Below are positions 1 to 5,749 of a DNA stretch of 18,599 bases, one piece after another (position 1 is the first letter of the stretch; the number at the start of each line of letters is the position of its first letter). The DNA is from DASUAO01 sp046484625 (GTDB taxonomy: Bacteria > Actinomycetota > Acidimicrobiia > IMCC26256 > PALSA-555). The notes beneath the pieces were generated by a model. The model did no database searches, had not been told where the DNA came from, and saw only the letters and a list, made by a program, of their open reading frames with translations. A program made the translations under genes and the position numbers. The stretch lies in the NCBI GenBank assembly GCA_046484625.1, contig JAWOIO010000143.1:1-18599 (forward strand), read 5' to 3'.

Positions 1-75
1 GCCTCTCCCGGCGCAGCCTCTCCCGGCGCAGCCTCTCCCGGCGCAGCCTCTCCCGGCGCGGCCTCTCCCGGCGCG
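1..75. repeat. Five tandem copies of a 15-bp GC-rich unit at the window edge
   Basis: The unit GCCTCTCCCGGCGCA is repeated head to tail five times; the last two copies end in G instead of A. The array starts at base 1, so it may continue outside the window. The unit is a multiple of three and no stop codon interrupts it on the minus strand, where one frame reads Ala-Pro-Gly-Glu-Ala and another Arg-Arg-Glu-Arg-Leu. It could therefore be part of the N-terminus of the next gene leftward, expected by synteny to be parA, rather than intergenic DNA. The last copy can also pair with the following CGGGAG at 74-79 to form a short hairpin. Confidence 0.9.
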
Positions 76-80
76 GGAGG

Positions 81-98
81 TGGTTCCACGTGGAACCA
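81..98. promoter_or_regulatory. parS: parS centromere site 1
   Basis: TGGTTCCACGTGGAACCA is a perfect 18-bp palindrome containing GTTCCACGTGGAAC, a GC-richer form of the bacterial parS consensus GTTTCACGTGAAAC. ParB dimers load here and spread to organise and segregate the origin region. The location just beyond rsmG, where actinobacteria normally carry parA-parB, supports the call. Confidence 0.9.
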
Positions 99-130
99 TC
101 GAAAGGGGGGCATTTGTCCTGTTCGCGGAG

Positions 131-146
131 TGTTCCACGTGGAACA
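131..146. promoter_or_regulatory. parS: parS centromere site 2
   Basis: TGTTCCACGTGGAACA is a perfect 16-bp palindrome with the same 14-bp core as the site at 81-98. The two centres are 49 bp apart. Both lie between the end of rsmG (201) and the left edge, and the flanking bases differ (G/C in site 1, T/A in site 2). Confidence 0.92.
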
Positions 147-200
147 TCCCAGTCCGGGGGGAAGGCTGGGGCTCCGCGCTCCATGGGGAGCGGGCCGGGA

Positions 201-818
201 CTACCAGAGCGGGCGTTTGGCGGGGATTCCGGGGCGGCGGGGCCAGCGAGGGGAGGTCTGACCGGGGTGGTCGAGCAGGGCCACGGAGGCGCCCGCGTGA
301 TACGCGAACCGTGGTGGCGAGAGACCGAGCGTCTCCAGGGCCGGGGCCGACCACCGGGTCGGAGCGCCACCGGGGGGCTCGCTCACGGCCAGGCGCCCAC
401 CAGCCCGGAGGAACCCCGCGGCACACTCGGCCGTCACCGCGGGGGCCCCGAAGCTGCGGGCGGTGACGAGTCCGTACCGGCCCCGGTGCTTCGGGTCCCG
501 GGCGATGTCTTCGGCCCGGCCGGCGACCACCATGATTCGGCCCGCCAGGGCCAACGCTGCAACCGCCTCGGTCAGGAATTCGGCCCGGCGTTGCTGGGCG
601 TCGAGGAGCGTACCCCCGGCGCCCGGGCGCTGGGCGAGGACCAGGCCGGGGAGCCCGCCACCGGACCCGAGGTCCAGGAACGGCCACGGGGGCTCGTCCG
701 CATCGGCGAGGGCCAACTCGACGAACGCCTCGGCATGGGCGAGCTGCCCCTCGACCGAACCGGGGCCGAACATGCCGAGATCCTGCGCACGGCGCAGGAT
801 CTCGAGCAGGGTCGTCAT
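201..818 (-). CDS. rsmG: 16S rRNA (guanine527-N7)-methyltransferase RsmG (GidB)
   Basis: This 205-aa cytosolic enzyme transfers a methyl group from S-adenosylmethionine to N7 of G527 (E. coli numbering) of 16S rRNA; loss of the enzyme is known to give low-level streptomycin resistance. The class I methyltransferase motif LDLGSGGGLPGLVLA lies near residues 48-62, and the later VTARSFGAPA and FLRAGGRL segments match the family. The length is slightly below the usual 210-240 aa. The ATG at 818 has an AAGGGA ribosome site 6-11 bases upstream. It is the last gene of the rpmH operon in this window and is separated from jag by 72 bp, the widest gap in the operon, which contains a GC hairpin. Its stop faces the parS region. 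Confidence 0.95.
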   Translation of the reverse strand: MTTLLEILRRAQDLGMFGPGSVEGQLAHAEAFVELALADADEPPWPFLDLGSGGGLPGLVLAQRPGAGGTLLDAQQRRAEFLTEAVAALALAGRIMVVAGRAEDIARDPKHRGRYGLVTARSFGAPAVTAECAAGFLRAGGRLAVSEPPGGAPTRWSAPALETLGLSPPRFAYHAGASVALLDHPGQTSPRWPRRPGIPAKRPLW

Positions 819-833
819 GAGATGTCCCTTCGG

Positions 834-860
834 CCGGCCCCGGCCAACCCTGGGGGCCGG
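834..860. other. GC-rich inverted repeat between jag and rsmG
   Basis: CCGGCCCC (834-841) and GGGGCCGG (853-860) can form an 8-bp all-GC stem with an 11-base loop in the only sizeable gap of the operon. No T-run follows on the minus strand, so it is not a typical intrinsic terminator. It might attenuate or process the transcript before rsmG, or simply reflect base composition. Confidence 0.35.
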
Positions 861-890
861 ATCACGCCAGGCCGGATCAGGCGGGCCGGG

Positions 891-1868
891 TCAAGCCGGG
901 AGGATCACCACGCGGCGGCGCGGATCTTCGCCCTCGGAGGTCGTCGACACGCCCTCGACCTCGGCGCAGGCATCGTGCACGGCCTTCCGGTCCGCGGCAG
1001 ACATCGGCTCGAGGGCCTTCTCCGTGCCGGACGCCTTGACCTCCTCGGCCAGCTTGCGAGCGAACTCCTCGAGCGCCTCCCGCCGCCTGGCCCGGTAGCC
1101 ACCGACATCGACATGGAGCCGGACCCCGTGACCCTCGGTCTGGCGCTGCATCGCGGTGCGCACCAGCTCCTCGATGGCCTGGAGCGTGGCGCCCTTGGGC
1201 CCCACGAGCAGTCCGAGCCCCGTGCCCTCGACGTCGACGATCACGACGTCCTCGGCTTCCTCCCGTGTCGTCACCGTGGCGTCGTACCCGAACGCCGCCA
1301 CCAGGCCCCGCGTGAACGCGGCGGCGGAATCGGCCTGCTCCTGCACTGGCACCGTGGACTCACTCACTGCTCGCTCCTTGTCGCGTCCCGAGGGCGGCCG
1401 CTCGCCGGACCCTGTCGAATCTGCCGCGGCTCGCGCCGCGCCGCCCCCGCGGCCGCCGCGACGGCGTCGCGACCTCCCGGAGCCGGATCGTCCTCCATCG
1501 CCGGCACCGCCGGGGGCGGCTCCGCTCCCGGTACCGCTCGCGGCGGCCCGCTCGCCGTCAGGCGCCCCGGCGCGCTCGGGCTCGGACCCTCTGGCGGGCC
1601 CGCGTCCGGAGCGTCCGCCCCGGCCCGCGCCTCGGCTCCCGCCTGCGCCGTTTCGCTTGCCCCCTCGGCGCCTGCGGTCCCCGCCGGGCTTCTCCCGGGA
1701 GATCGGGCGCACGCGCGCCCGGATCCGGGCCTCCTTGCGCCCCAGCAGCCCGCTACGAGGCTCCTGCACGACCTCGTACTCGAGATCGTCCTCGTGGACC
1801 CCCAAACGGTCGAGGGCCATCTCGACCGCGTCCGCGACCGTCTTGCCGTTGGTCTCGATCCACTCCAT
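891..1868 (-). CDS. jag: Jag/KhpB (EloR) family RNA-binding protein
   Basis: The protein is 325 aa with the full three-part layout. An N-terminal Jag_N domain (about 1-55, MEWIETNGKTVADAVEMAL) is followed by a long low-complexity Arg/Gly/Ser-rich linker (about 56-170), then a type II KH domain (about 185-260) with GPKG at 223-226, and an R3H domain (about 262-325) with the Arg294-xxx-His298 signature. KhpB/EloR binds RNA with KhpA and regulates cell elongation and division in pneumococcus; the role here is inferred from family. The linker is unusually long and basic and may add RNA or membrane-surface contacts. The ATG lies only 3 bp after the yidC stop, which implies translational coupling to the insertase gene, the conserved partner arrangement. 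Confidence 0.93.
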   Translation of the reverse strand: MEWIETNGKTVADAVEMALDRLGVHEDDLEYEVVQEPRSGLLGRKEARIRARVRPISREKPGGDRRRRGGKRNGAGGSRGAGRGGRSGRGPARGSEPERAGAPDGERAAASGTGSGAAPGGAGDGGRSGSGRSRRRRGGRGGGAARAAADSTGSGERPPSGRDKERAVSESTVPVQEQADSAAAFTRGLVAAFGYDATVTTREEAEDVVIVDVEGTGLGLLVGPKGATLQAIEELVRTAMQRQTEGHGVRLHVDVGGYRARRREALEEFARKLAEEVKASGTEKALEPMSAADRKAVHDACAEVEGVSTTSEGEDPRRRVVILPA

Positions 1869-1871
1869 CGG

Positions 1872-2933
1872 TCAGCGCCGCCGCTTCTTCTTCTTGCTGC
1901 GGTTCCGCGACGGTGGTGGCTTCGGCCGGGCTCCGGGTTGGGCCGACTGGGCCCGGGGCTGCCCCTTCACCTCCGGCGGGGGAGGGAGCTGGAAGAGGCC
2001 CCGCACCCCCGAACGCGGGGCGTCGGCGACCGGCGGTGTCTCCGGTGACGGGGCCGGCGCGGCAGAGGCCTGGCGCTTGGCCGCGGACGACGGCGGCTTC
2101 GGTGCGCGCTCCGCCGGTGCCTCCGGCGTCGTGTCACGACCCTCGACCTCGAGGACCGGCTGGCGATCTCCCTTGCCGGAGGCCGGCTTCGCGGTCGTAC
2201 CCACGCTCCGGAAGATGACCTCCTGCTGGCCGAGGCGCCAGAGGTTGCTCACGAAGAAGTACAGCACCAGACCGGACGGGAACTGCAGGGAGATGAGGCC
2301 GAAGAAGATCGGCAGGACCTTCATCACCATGGCCATCTGCTTGTTCGCGACCGGCGTGCGCTTCTGGGCCTGCCGTGTCTGCAGGAACCCCGTCAGGATC
2401 ACCAGGGCCACCAGGATGAAGTACGGCAGCGCGTCGATGATCCCGCCGTGCGGGTCTGTCGCCCCCAGTGTGAGGTCCATCGACAGGAACTGGAGGGGGT
2501 TGACGCCGGCCTTCCCGCACGCGACCTCGTTGAGGAGCTCACCACCCTTGCTGCACAGGTCGGCGTAGAGCCCGGAGTCGACCGGGACGTACTTGTAGGA
2601 GTCCCGCAGGACCGTGAAGAGTGCGAAGAAGATGGGGAGCTGGACCAGGAGCGGCAGACACCCGGCGAGCGGGTTGATCTTGTTCTCCTGGTAGAACTTC
2701 ATCATCTCTTCGTTGAGCTTCTGGCGGTCGTTCTTGTACTTCGCCTGGAGCTTCTTGATCTCGGGCTGCACGCGCTGCATGGCGATCATCGACTTCGCCT
2801 GCTTCGCGGTGAGCGGGTACAGCAGGAGCATGATCGTGAACGTGAGCAGGATGATCGCGACCCCGAGATTGGGGATCACGGAGTAGTACTGCGCCAGCAG
2901 CCATCCGATGGCGTTGTAGATCGGATCGAGCAT
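1872..2933 (-). CDS. yidC: Membrane protein insertase YidC (Oxa1 family)
   Basis: YidC inserts membrane proteins alone or with SecYEG. This 353-aa protein is the short form without the large periplasmic P1 domain of E. coli. Hydrophobic spans are visible near residues 22-41, 89-109, 168-185 and 205-232, with the basic cytoplasmic hairpin KLQAKYKNDRQKLNEEMMKF (61-80) and the conserved NPLAGCLPLLVQLPIFFALF region (88-107). The C-terminal tail (about 245-353) is Pro/Ala-rich and ends in a strongly basic SKKKKRRR, a feature known to help YidC contact ribosomes. The start ATG has GAGAAGG five bases upstream. It lies 20 bp after yidD and 3 bp before jag, in the conserved L34-RNase P-YidD-YidC order. 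Confidence 0.97.
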   Translation of the reverse strand: MLDPIYNAIGWLLAQYYSVIPNLGVAIILLTFTIMLLLYPLTAKQAKSMIAMQRVQPEIKKLQAKYKNDRQKLNEEMMKFYQENKINPLAGCLPLLVQLPIFFALFTVLRDSYKYVPVDSGLYADLCSKGGELLNEVACGKAGVNPLQFLSMDLTLGATDPHGGIIDALPYFILVALVILTGFLQTRQAQKRTPVANKQMAMVMKVLPIFFGLISLQFPSGLVLYFFVSNLWRLGQQEVIFRSVGTTAKPASGKGDRQPVLEVEGRDTTPEAPAERAPKPPSSAAKRQASAAPAPSPETPPVADAPRSGVRGLFQLPPPPEVKGQPRAQSAQPGARPKPPPSRNRSKKKKRRR

Positions 2934-2953
2934 CCAGGCCTTCTCTCAGGGGG

Positions 2954-3256
2954 TCAGACGGGTCGGGTCGCGCGCGACGCCGCCCCACGAGGCGAACGTG
3001 TGTTCGGTGCGGGCACCGGGTCGAGGCCGCCCTCGTGCCAGGGATGGCAGCGGCCGACGCGTCGGAGCGCGAGCCACGAGCCGCGCCGCGCCCCGTGCCG
3101 TTCCAGCGCCTCGAGGGCGTACGCGGAGCACGACGGGTAGAACCGACAGCGGGGCGGGAGCCGCAGGCTGAGCAGGCGCCAGCCCCGGATGGGAAGCATC
3201 AGCAGCCGGGCGATCGGGCCGGTGCTGCTCCGCGCCGGGTCCGCGGGGGCGGTCAT
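2954..3256 (-). CDS. yidD: Membrane protein insertion efficiency factor YidD
   Basis: This 100-aa protein matches the small YidD family, which associates with the inner face of the membrane and assists YidC-dependent insertion. The signature CRFYPSCSAYALEAL (37-51) and the downstream GRCHPWHEGGLDPVP (68-82) are essentially canonical, including cysteines 37, 43 and 70. A hydrophobic and basic N-terminal segment (LLMLPIRGWRLLSLRL, 18-33) fits an amphipathic membrane anchor. The ATG overlaps the rnpA stop as ATGA (3253-3256), so translation is probably coupled to rnpA. Residues after about 83 are a variable tail. Confidence 0.96.
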   Translation of the reverse strand: MTAPADPARSSTGPIARLLMLPIRGWRLLSLRLPPRCRFYPSCSAYALEALERHGARRGSWLALRRVGRCHPWHEGGLDPVPAPNTRSPRGAASRATRPV

Positions 3257-3573
3257 CGGGCGGCCGCCGCAGTCAGGGCATCGTCGACGACCCGGTCGAG
3301 CTCGGCGAAGGGCATCGTCAGCACCTCCCTGCGCGCACCGATGAGGTACGCGCCCGGTGCGAGATCGTCGCCTCGGGCCGCGACGACGGCCCGAACGCGG
3401 CGACGGATGCGGTTGCGGACGACCGCCGAACCGACCGTGCGTCCGATGGCGTACGCGACGCGCGTCGTCCCGTCGTCGGAGGGCACGCGGCGCACCATGA
3501 TCGGTCCGCGGCGAACCCGCGGTGCCCTCGAGAGGGCCACAAAGGTCGCACGATCGCGAACTCGCCAGATCAG
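3253..3573 (-). CDS. rnpA: Ribonuclease P protein component, probable CTG start
   Basis: RnpA is the protein subunit of RNase P, which matures tRNA 5' ends with the RNA subunit. The family helix with RVRDRATFVAL, the RNR motif (RNRIRRRVR, about 53-61) and the hydrophobic core AYLIGARR are present. No ATG, GTG or TTG lies between the rpmH stop and the conserved N-terminal helix. The first GTG (3540) would remove part of that helix and has no ribosome site. A CTG at 3573-3571 overlaps the rpmH TGA as CTGA, like the ATGA overlap at the other end of this gene, and would give 106 aa, near the usual 110-130. An ATC start at 3570 is the alternative. The frame is also open across all of rpmH up to an ATG at 3798, but that codon lies in the rpmH promoter. 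Confidence 0.85.
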   Translation of the reverse strand: MIWRVRDRATFVALSRAPRVRRGPIMVRRVPSDDGTTRVAYAIGRTVGSAVVRNRIRRRVRAVVAARGDDLAPGAYLIGARREVLTMPFAELDRVVDDALTAAAAR

Positions 3574-3704
3574 GCGCTGAGGCGCTTGCGGCCGCGCTGG
3601 CGCCGCGTGCGCAAGGTCGCTCGGCCGCCGCGGGTCCGCATGCGGCTGCGGAATCCGTGCTTCTTCTTCCGCTTCCGGATGTTGGGCTGGAACGTGCGCT
3701 TCAC
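3570..3704 (-). CDS. rpmH: 50S ribosomal protein L34
   Basis: This 44-aa, extremely basic protein has the canonical L34 opening VKRTFQPNIRKRKKKHGFRS and the ending RQRGRKRLSA, and it binds 23S rRNA in the large subunit. The GTG start has a strong GAGGAGG ribosome site six bases upstream. It is the first gene of the leftward operon, about 58 bases after the predicted transcription start. Its stop overlaps the proposed rnpA start codon. Its position divergent from dnaA is conserved across most bacteria. Confidence 0.97.
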   Translation of the reverse strand: MKRTFQPNIRKRKKKHGFRSRMRTRGGRATLRTRRQRGRKRLSA

Positions 3705-3768
3705 GCGATGCCTCCTCGAGGCGCAGGGCGACCGGCGAGGTGGGGCCGGTCGAAGGGAGAACCCGCCG

Positions 3769-3798
3769 AGTGTACGGGCGCGTCGAGGCACGTCGCAA
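3769..3798 (-). promoter_or_regulatory. Predicted promoter of the rpmH-rnpA-yidD-yidC-jag-rsmG operon
   Basis: On the minus strand, a -35 box TTGCGA (3798-3793) and a -10 box TACACT (3774-3769) are separated by 18 bp. Transcription would start near 3762, leaving a leader of about 58 bases before the rpmH GTG. This is the only well-spaced pair seen upstream of the operon. Confidence 0.6.
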
Positions 3799-3896
3799 CG
3801 CGGAGCATCGACCGCCTTCGCGGCGTCGCGCGTCGCGTCGCGCGGCCGTCCGCGTGGACGCGTCCCTGCGCGCGCCTCTTCTTCGCGCGGGTCCGC

Positions 3897-3925
3897 TTGA
3901 GACGCGCGATCTTCGGTGCTACGTT
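3897..3925 (+). promoter_or_regulatory. Predicted dnaA promoter
   Basis: TTGAGA (3897-3902) and TACGTT (3920-3925) are separated by exactly 17 bp and resemble sigma-70-type -35 and -10 boxes, with the -35 matching TTGACA at five of six bases. Transcription would begin near 3932, giving a leader of about 70 to 126 bases depending on which dnaA start is used. Confidence 0.6.
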
Positions 3926-4033
3926 CCGCCGCGTCTCGTCGATCCGGCCTCGACGCGGCGGCCTTCCCCACTGGGGCCCCGGCCCCATCGGCCGGGCAAC
4001 ATGCCGAGGGGGAGGCAATCGCTGCCCCCGCCG

Positions 4034-4065
4034 TTCTCCACAATTGTGGACGTATCTGTGGACAA
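4034..4065. promoter_or_regulatory. DnaA-box-like cluster at the dnaA start (probable autoregulation site)
   Basis: Three 9-mers resemble the DnaA box TTATCCACA or its high-GC form TTGTCCACA: TTCTCCACA (4034-4042, plus), TGTGGACGT (4045-4053, minus) and TGTGGACAA (4057-4065, an exact minus-strand TTGTCCACA). The first two form a perfect 14-bp palindrome TCCACAATTGTGGA at 4037-4050. The position downstream of the predicted promoter fits DnaA repression of its own gene, which is known in several bacteria. Confidence 0.6.
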
Positions 4066-5521
4066 CCTCGATCGGTCGGATGAGCGCGGGGCGCAGGCCT
4101 CTGCGGCGAGCTCCGTCGACGACGACATCGCCAAGCGCATCTGGGAGCAGGCAGCCCCGCGCGTCCGCTCCGAGCTCGCCGAGGCAACGTGGCACACCTG
4201 GTTCCAGGGGGTGTCCCCGATCCGGTTCGATCACGACGTCCTCGTGCTGTCCGTCCCGAACCACCTCGCAGCAGAGCGGATCCGCTCGAGCTACCACTCG
4301 CTCCTCGACGACGCCCTCGGCCGCGCGGTCGGGCGGGAGATCGCGTTCGAGATCCTCGTCGACACCTCGGCGCCGGCCGAGGCCCGGACAGAGGACCCGG
4401 TCCCCATCCCCGACCCCGCCCTCGACGAGCCCGCGACACCCGCCGCGACCACCCCCGCCCAGAGCGAGTCCATCTGGGCCTCGGGGACGCTCAACCCCCG
4501 GTACACCTTCGATCAGTTCGTCATCGGGGCCTCCAACCGGTTCGCCCACGCGGCCGCGCTCTCGGTGGCCGAGGCGCCGGCTCAGGCATACAACCCCCTC
4601 TTCATCTACGGCCCAGCCGGGCTCGGCAAGACCCACCTCCTGCATGCGATCGGCCACTACGTCCGAAGCCTCTACCCCAAGAAGAGGGTTCGCTACGTGT
4701 CGACGGAGTCCTTCATGAACGACTTCGTCGAGGCGATCCGCGACCGGACCCGCATGCCTGTCTTCAAGCGCCGCTACCGCGAGCTCGACGTGCTGCTCAT
4801 CGACGACATCCAGTTCCTCGAGCGGACCCAGGAGCTCCAAGAGGAGTTCTTCCACACCTTCAACCAGATCCACGGGGAGGGCGGACAGATCGTCATCTCC
4901 TCGGATCGGTCCCCCAAGTCGATCGCGACGCTCGAGGACCGCCTGCGGAGCCGGTTCGAATGGGGACTGCTCACCGACGTCCAGCCCCCGGAGTTCGAGA
5001 CCCGGCTCGCGATCCTGCGCAAGAAGGCCGAGGCCGAGCACTTGGGCGGCATCCCCGACGAGGTCATGGGGTTCATCGCCAGCAACATCCAGGAGAACAT
5101 CCGTGAGCTCGAGGGGGCGCTGATCCGGGTGGCGGCCTACTCGAGCCTGAACCGGGCTCCGCTCTCCGAGGAGATCGCCCGCTCGGTGCTCGCCGACCTG
5201 CTCCCGACCACGAAGCCCCGCGAGATCAACGCGACCCTCATCCTCGAGGAGACGGCGAAGATGTTCGGCTGGACCGTCGAGGACCTCTGCGGCAAGAGCC
5301 GCCGCCGTCCTCTCGTCACGGCCCGCCAGATCAGCATGTACGTGATGCGCGAGCTCACCGACTTCAGCTACCCCCGGATCGCCGAGGCCTTCGGCGGCCG
5401 GGATCACACCACCGTGATGTACGCCGTCGACAAGATCCGGACCCAGATGGCCGAGCGCCACACCACGTTCGAGCAGGTCAACGAGCTCATCGGCCGGGTC
5501 CGTCTCGGGAGCAGTGGATAA
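4058..5521 (+). CDS. dnaA: Chromosomal replication initiator DnaA
   Basis: DnaA is the AAA+ ATPase that binds DnaA boxes, melts oriC and helps load the helicase. With the GTG at 4058 it is 487 aa. Domain I (about 23-100) has IAKRIWEQAAPRVRSELAEA; a short Pro/Thr-rich domain II follows; the AAA+ domain begins near NPRYTFDQFV and has Walker A GPAGLGKT (185-192) and Walker B with Asp249/Asp250. Domain IV ends with the DNA-binding signature GGRDHTTVMYAV. No candidate start has a good ribosome site. ATG 4001 and GTG 4046 are alternatives, but the codons between 4040 and 4057 are AT-rich and look regulatory, so 4058 is preferred. The stop TAA is itself part of a DnaA-box-like sequence. Confidence 0.95.
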   Translation: MDNLDRSDERGAQASAASSVDDDIAKRIWEQAAPRVRSELAEATWHTWFQGVSPIRFDHDVLVLSVPNHLAAERIRSSYHSLLDDALGRAVGREIAFEILVDTSAPAEARTEDPVPIPDPALDEPATPAATTPAQSESIWASGTLNPRYTFDQFVIGASNRFAHAAALSVAEAPAQAYNPLFIYGPAGLGKTHLLHAIGHYVRSLYPKKRVRYVSTESFMNDFVEAIRDRTRMPVFKRRYRELDVLLIDDIQFLERTQELQEEFFHTFNQIHGEGGQIVISSDRSPKSIATLEDRLRSRFEWGLLTDVQPPEFETRLAILRKKAEAEHLGGIPDEVMGFIASNIQENIRELEGALIRVAAYSSLNRAPLSEEIARSVLADLLPTTKPREINATLILEETAKMFGWTVEDLCGKSRRRPLVTARQISMYVMRELTDFSYPRIAEAFGGRDHTTVMYAVDKIRTQMAERHTTFEQVNELIGRVRLGSSG

Positions 5522-5712
5522 TCCTGTGGATGACTGGGGATACGGTGGGCGAACTGGGGACCCCGCAGGACCGCCCCGGGTCCGAGCCCGGTTCCCTGTG
5601 GATCACGGTGGACAACCTGGGGAGGACCGCAGCCCTCTGACCAGCACCGATGCATCGTTCTCCACGATCCCCAGCCCCTACTACCACTCCTACTTCTTTC
5701 AATTACTAGAAG
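5513..5712. other. oriC: Probable chromosomal replication origin (oriC)
   Basis: The dnaA-dnaN gap carries several one-mismatch DnaA boxes. On the minus strand they are 5513-5521 (TTATCCACT, overlapping the dnaA stop), 5525-5533 (TCATCCACA), 5597-5605 (TGATCCACA) and 5607-5615 (TTGTCCACC). On the plus strand there is 5658-5666 (TTCTCCACG), and a weaker site lies at 5535-5543. A T/C-rich, AT-enriched tract follows at about 5678-5712 in an otherwise very GC-rich context and is the best candidate unwinding element. The gap is only about 228 bp, shorter than in Streptomyces or mycobacteria. The identity rests on position plus box clustering. Confidence 0.85.
5678..5698 (+). other. DnaA-trio-like unwinding element
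   Basis: Seven consecutive triplets starting with C on the top strand give, on the bottom strand read 3' to 5', G-first triplets; five of the seven fit the DnaA-trio consensus 3'-(G/A)A(T/A)-5' described in Bacillus subtilis. The tract follows a plus-strand DnaA box (5658-5666) and an 11-base GC-rich spacer (5667-5677), the order of the basal unwinding system. The AT-rich AATTACTAG at 5701-5709 follows directly. Confidence 0.55.
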
Positions 5713-5749
5713 GCAGCCCTGTGCAGTGCTCCCCGAGGAGGCTCGGCCG

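Larger units (their letters stand above)
3705..4057. other. rpmH-dnaA divergent intergenic region
   Basis: This 353-bp stretch between the divergent rpmH and dnaA starts holds no convincing gene. It contains the leftward rpmH promoter (3769-3798), a GTCGCG-rich segment around 3822-3846, a 10-bp palindrome GGACGCGTCC (3856-3865), the rightward dnaA promoter (3897-3925) and a cluster of DnaA-box-like motifs against the dnaA start. The large reading frames crossing it are out-of-frame GC artefacts. Confidence 0.75.

Noticed and set aside
1..75. A CRISPR array
   Set aside because: The repeats are 15 bp and directly adjacent with no spacers.
90..2048. A 652-aa plus-strand open frame over rsmG and jag
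   Set aside because: It is antisense to clearly recognised genes, has no family features and is a product of high GC content.
3253..3798. An extended RnpA frame running through all of rpmH, as known in Thermus
   Set aside because: Its ATG at 3798 lies in the -35 box of the predicted rpmH promoter, upstream of the transcript start, and no other ATG, GTG or TTG in this frame lies beside the rpmH ribosome site. The added residues look like an out-of-frame reading of L34.
3822..3846. GTCGCG-rich direct repeats as DnaA or regulator sites
   Set aside because: They are short, irregular and explainable by base composition.
3740..4057. An N-terminal extension of DnaA starting at 3740
   Set aside because: The extension covers the rpmH and dnaA promoters and is Arg/Pro-rich without any DnaA homology; domain I begins after 4058.
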